Source of the DNA: Pseudoalteromonas arctica A 37-1-2 | Lineage (GTDB): Bacteria; Pseudomonadota; Gammaproteobacteria; Enterobacterales; Alteromonadaceae | Direction of reading: 5' to 3' | NCBI RefSeq assembly: GCF_000238395.3 | Contig: NZ_CP011025.1 | Coordinates: forward strand, 1,984,001-2,048,000 | DNA length: 64,000 nt | Part shown: piece by piece, positions 61,815 through 64,000 of the stretch | Layout of the letters: each line of letters opens with the position of its first letter | How positions within the stretch are numbered: position 1 is the first letter of the stretch | Notes under the pieces: generated by a model | Told to the model about the DNA's origin: nothing | Databases searched by the model: none | Seen by the model: only the letters and a program-made list of their open reading frames with translations | Made by a program: the position numbers and the translations under genes

Positions 61815-63143
61815 TTGCAGTTTACTGATCTTGGGATTGATACACGCCTTGAAACACAACTAGCACATCAAGGGATCACCCAGCCCACCGATATTCAAGC
61901 GCATGCAGTGCCTACCGCACTTGCAGGGCATGACATTTTCGCTCAGTCTAAAACTGGGTCGGGCAAAACCTTGGCGTTTTTATTACCTGCTGTACAAAGG
62001 GTTATGAAACAAAAAGCACTCAGTAAACGCGATCCTCGTGTACTTATTGTTGCTCCTACTCGTGAGCTTGCTACGCAAGTATTTACTCAGCTGCGTTTAT
62101 TAATTGCAGGCACAGCTATTAAGGCCGTAAAAATACTTGGTGGCGAAAACTTTAATGACCAAATAAAAGCACTTAGAAACGACCCACAATTCGTAGTTGC
62201 TACACCAGGGCGTTTAGCTGATCACATTACAAAACGTTCATTACAATTGAGTGGACTAGAACTGCTTATTTTTGATGAAGCCGATCGTATTTTAGATTTA
62301 GGCTTTACCGAGCAGTTAAAAATGATTAACGAGCAAGCTAATCACCGTTTACGTCAAACGTTATTGTTTTCTGCAACACTTGACCATGCACAAGTAGATG
62401 CTCTATCACGTAACCTATTAAAAAAACCAAAGCAAATTACGCTAAGTGCAGCGAACGAGCAACATAGCGATATTAAACAAACTTTATATCTAGCCGATCA
62501 CCTTGATCATAAAGAAGCGCTATTAGAGCACTTTTTGAATCAAGATGATGTTGGTCAATGCATTATCTTCACAGCAACACGTTCTGACACGAGTCGCTTG
62601 AGTGAAGCGCTTAATGCTAAAGGCTTCAAGTCTGTAGCGCTTGCTGGTGATTTAACACAAAATAAACGTTTAGATATAATGGATTCGTTTAGTCGCGAAA
62701 ACTTTAAAATATTAATCACCACCGATGTTGCATCTCGTGGTTTAGATTTACTAAGTGTAACGCATGTTATTAACTTTGATTTACCAAAACACGCTGAAGA
62801 GTATGTACACCGCATAGGTCGTACAGGACGAGCTGGCTTTAAAGGTAACGCAATTTCATTAGTTGGCCCAAAAGATTGGGCAAGTTACTTAGCTATTAAA
62901 GCATTTTTAAATGATGAGTTAAAATTTGCGAGCGTAGAGGGCTTAAAAGCTAAGTTTAAAGGTTTAAAAGAGAAAAAGCCTGAGGCAACGTGGGATAAAT
63001 CTAAAGAAAAATCCGCCGCTGTTAAAAAGCCTGTATTTAAACGCAAAGCCAAACCTAAAAAGCCAACAGCACCAATTAAAGCACCAATGAACATTGATGG
63101 CGATACACCAATGCGCCGTAAAAAAAAGACTGAGCAGGAATAA
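61815..63143 (+). CDS. DEAD-box RNA helicase, TTG start
   Basis: I start at the TTG at 61815 because TTGGAGAAA lies 9 bp upstream and the protein then opens with QFTDLGIDTRLETQL, typical for DEAD-box helicases. The 442-residue protein has the Q motif GITQPTDIQ, motif I AQSKTGSGKT, Ia PTRELA, II FDEADRILDLG, III FSATL and VI HRIGRTGRAG. The C-terminal tail is Lys-rich (KRKAKPKKPTAPIKA). Such helicases assist ribosome assembly or mRNA decay, often in the cold. It is followed 2 bp later by an S1-domain protein. Confidence 0.9.
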   Translation: MQFTDLGIDTRLETQLAHQGITQPTDIQAHAVPTALAGHDIFAQSKTGSGKTLAFLLPAVQRVMKQKALSKRDPRVLIVAPTRELATQVFTQLRLLIAGTAIKAVKILGGENFNDQIKALRNDPQFVVATPGRLADHITKRSLQLSGLELLIFDEADRILDLGFTEQLKMINEQANHRLRQTLLFSATLDHAQVDALSRNLLKKPKQITLSAANEQHSDIKQTLYLADHLDHKEALLEHFLNQDDVGQCIIFTATRSDTSRLSEALNAKGFKSVALAGDLTQNKRLDIMDSFSRENFKILITTDVASRGLDLLSVTHVINFDLPKHAEEYVHRIGRTGRAGFKGNAISLVGPKDWASYLAIKAFLNDELKFASVEGLKAKFKGLKEKKPEATWDKSKEKSAAVKKPVFKRKAKPKKPTAPIKAPMNIDGDTPMRRKKKTEQE

Positions 63144-63145
63144 TT

Positions 63146-63979
63146 ATGAGTTACCTAGGAACCACACAAACATTATTTGTAAAAGAAGTGAGTAACGAAG
63201 GTGCTTACTTAGATGGTCATGATTTAGGTGAAGTGTTTTTACCAAAACAAGAAATTAAACATGAGCTTGAAGCGGGCGATAGCATTAGTGTATTTATCTT
63301 TTTAGACAACGCTAACTTAGCAACTGCCACAACTAAAAAGCCACACGCACAAGTAGGTGAATATGCCCTGCTTCGCGTTAAAGAAATTAATAGTATTGGT
63401 GCATTTTTAGATTGGGGTCTTGAGAAAGATGTACTAACCCCTTTTAACGAACAAAAACCACGCATGCAAGAAGGTCACTCATATTTAGTTCGTTTGTACC
63501 TTGATAATGCAAGCCAACGTATTTGTGCATCAAACAACTTTAATCGCTTCCTATCTAAAGATGAGCCGCAATATACTCACTTACAAGAAGTGGATTTAAT
63601 TGTTGCTGGCAAAACAGATATTGGCTACAAGGTATTAATTGAAGAATCGCATTTCGGTGTTGTTTTTTATAATATGGTATTTAAAAGCTTATTTGTGGGT
63701 CAAAAGCTTAAAGGCTTCATTCAGAAAGTACGTGAAGATGGAAAAATTGATGTTGTATTAGAAAAACCAGGTATGGGAAAAGTAACTGACCTTGGTGAAA
63801 CTATTATGCAAAAACTAAAAAATGAAGGTGGTGTTATCCCATTAGGTGATAAATCTGAACCTGAAGCAATAAAAAAGATGTTTTCTACTAGTAAAGCTAA
63901 CTATAAAAAAGCAATTGGTGGATTATTCAAACAAGAGTTGATAGATATTGAAGCGAAATCCATTCGCTTAAAATCTTAA
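63146..63979 (+). CDS. CvfB/YitL family S1-like RNA-binding protein
   Basis: The 277-residue protein has tandem S1-like beta domains: LFVKEVSNEGAYLDGHDLGE, LLRVKEINSIGAFLDWGLEK with DVLTPFNEQKPRM, a third one near GYKVLIEESHFGVVFYN, and a C-terminal winged-helix-like region (SKANYKKAIGGLFKQELIDI). This matches CvfB, an RNA-binding protein tied to virulence-gene expression in Staphylococcus. The start is 2 bp after the helicase stop, so they are co-expressed and probably both act on RNA. Confidence 0.88.
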   Translation: MSYLGTTQTLFVKEVSNEGAYLDGHDLGEVFLPKQEIKHELEAGDSISVFIFLDNANLATATTKKPHAQVGEYALLRVKEINSIGAFLDWGLEKDVLTPFNEQKPRMQEGHSYLVRLYLDNASQRICASNNFNRFLSKDEPQYTHLQEVDLIVAGKTDIGYKVLIEESHFGVVFYNMVFKSLFVGQKLKGFIQKVREDGKIDVVLEKPGMGKVTDLGETIMQKLKNEGGVIPLGDKSEPEAIKKMFSTSKANYKKAIGGLFKQELIDIEAKSIRLKS

Positions 63980-64000
63980 TTATAAATAATAGGCTGTAAT

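Overview
The window looks like the chromosome of a marine gammaproteobacterium close to Pseudoalteromonas. Base composition is AT-rich. The gene set is typical of Alteromonadales: rmf, fabA with a FabR-type operator, LiuR-controlled leucine and valine degradation, a MesX/MesD methionine synthase pair, many lipoproteins and outer-membrane proteins, and short dispersed repeats ending in ATACCAAT/ATTGGTAT. No rRNA, tRNA or CRISPR array was seen. The genus is an inference from overall protein character, not from a marker gene.

Layout. 1-5.7 kb holds housekeeping genes: the end of a TgpA-type transglutaminase, an antiporter, a thioesterase, an M23 peptidase, a two-domain QueD-like protein, fabA and rmf. 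6.0-7.8 kb is an acuR-acuI pair with the same dyad in front of both genes. 7.8-17.6 kb is mixed: a DUF2132 protein, a YHYH lipoprotein with an EF-hand partner, a Ser/Thr kinase, an FMN reductase, an outer-membrane barrel, a DUF5924/DUF2914 membrane protein and a spermidine-synthase-like protein. 18.2-20.3 kb encodes MesX and MesD, a folate-independent route to methionine.

20.9-26.0 kb is accessory DNA. Six minus-strand genes (DUF6624, HEAT-repeat, two small membrane proteins, AraC/GyrI-like, permuted NlpC/P60-like) are separated by attC-like sites of about 70-120 bp. In five of the six cassettes the first ten or so bases are the exact reverse complement of the left end of that cassette's own downstream site, as expected of integron cassettes; in the sixth there is one mismatch. 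No integrase lies in the window, so this is a CALIN-type cassette cluster. Two copies of a roughly 400-bp repeat and REP-like hairpins lie inside or beside it.

26.6-43.4 kb is a catabolic island. A minus-strand operon (thiolase, mmsA, isobutyryl-CoA dehydrogenase-like, enoyl-CoA hydratase, 3-hydroxyisobutyryl-CoA hydrolase, mmsB, SDR) degrades valine and probably isoleucine. A divergent plus-strand operon (liuR, liuABCDE, then a two-subunit 3-oxoacid CoA-transferase) takes leucine to acetyl-CoA and acetoacetate. LiuR-like sites lie in the divergent promoter region. A MITE-like element sits between liuE and the CoA-transferase genes.

43.7-64 kb contains a LysR regulator, then a gene-free kilobase with a dispersed repeat and four tandem 137-bp units that each end in a terminator-like hairpin (candidate small-RNA array). 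Next come a solute-binding protein, an MsrA-thioredoxin-MsrB fusion, pxpB/pxpC plus pyroglutamyl peptidase (pyroglutamate use, pxpA not here), asnB, a PhzF-like protein lacking the usual catalytic Glu, ergothioneine genes egtB/egtD, a BCCT transporter, an exonuclease and CBS/DUF294 pair, trhO, a DEAD-box helicase and a CvfB-like S1-domain protein.
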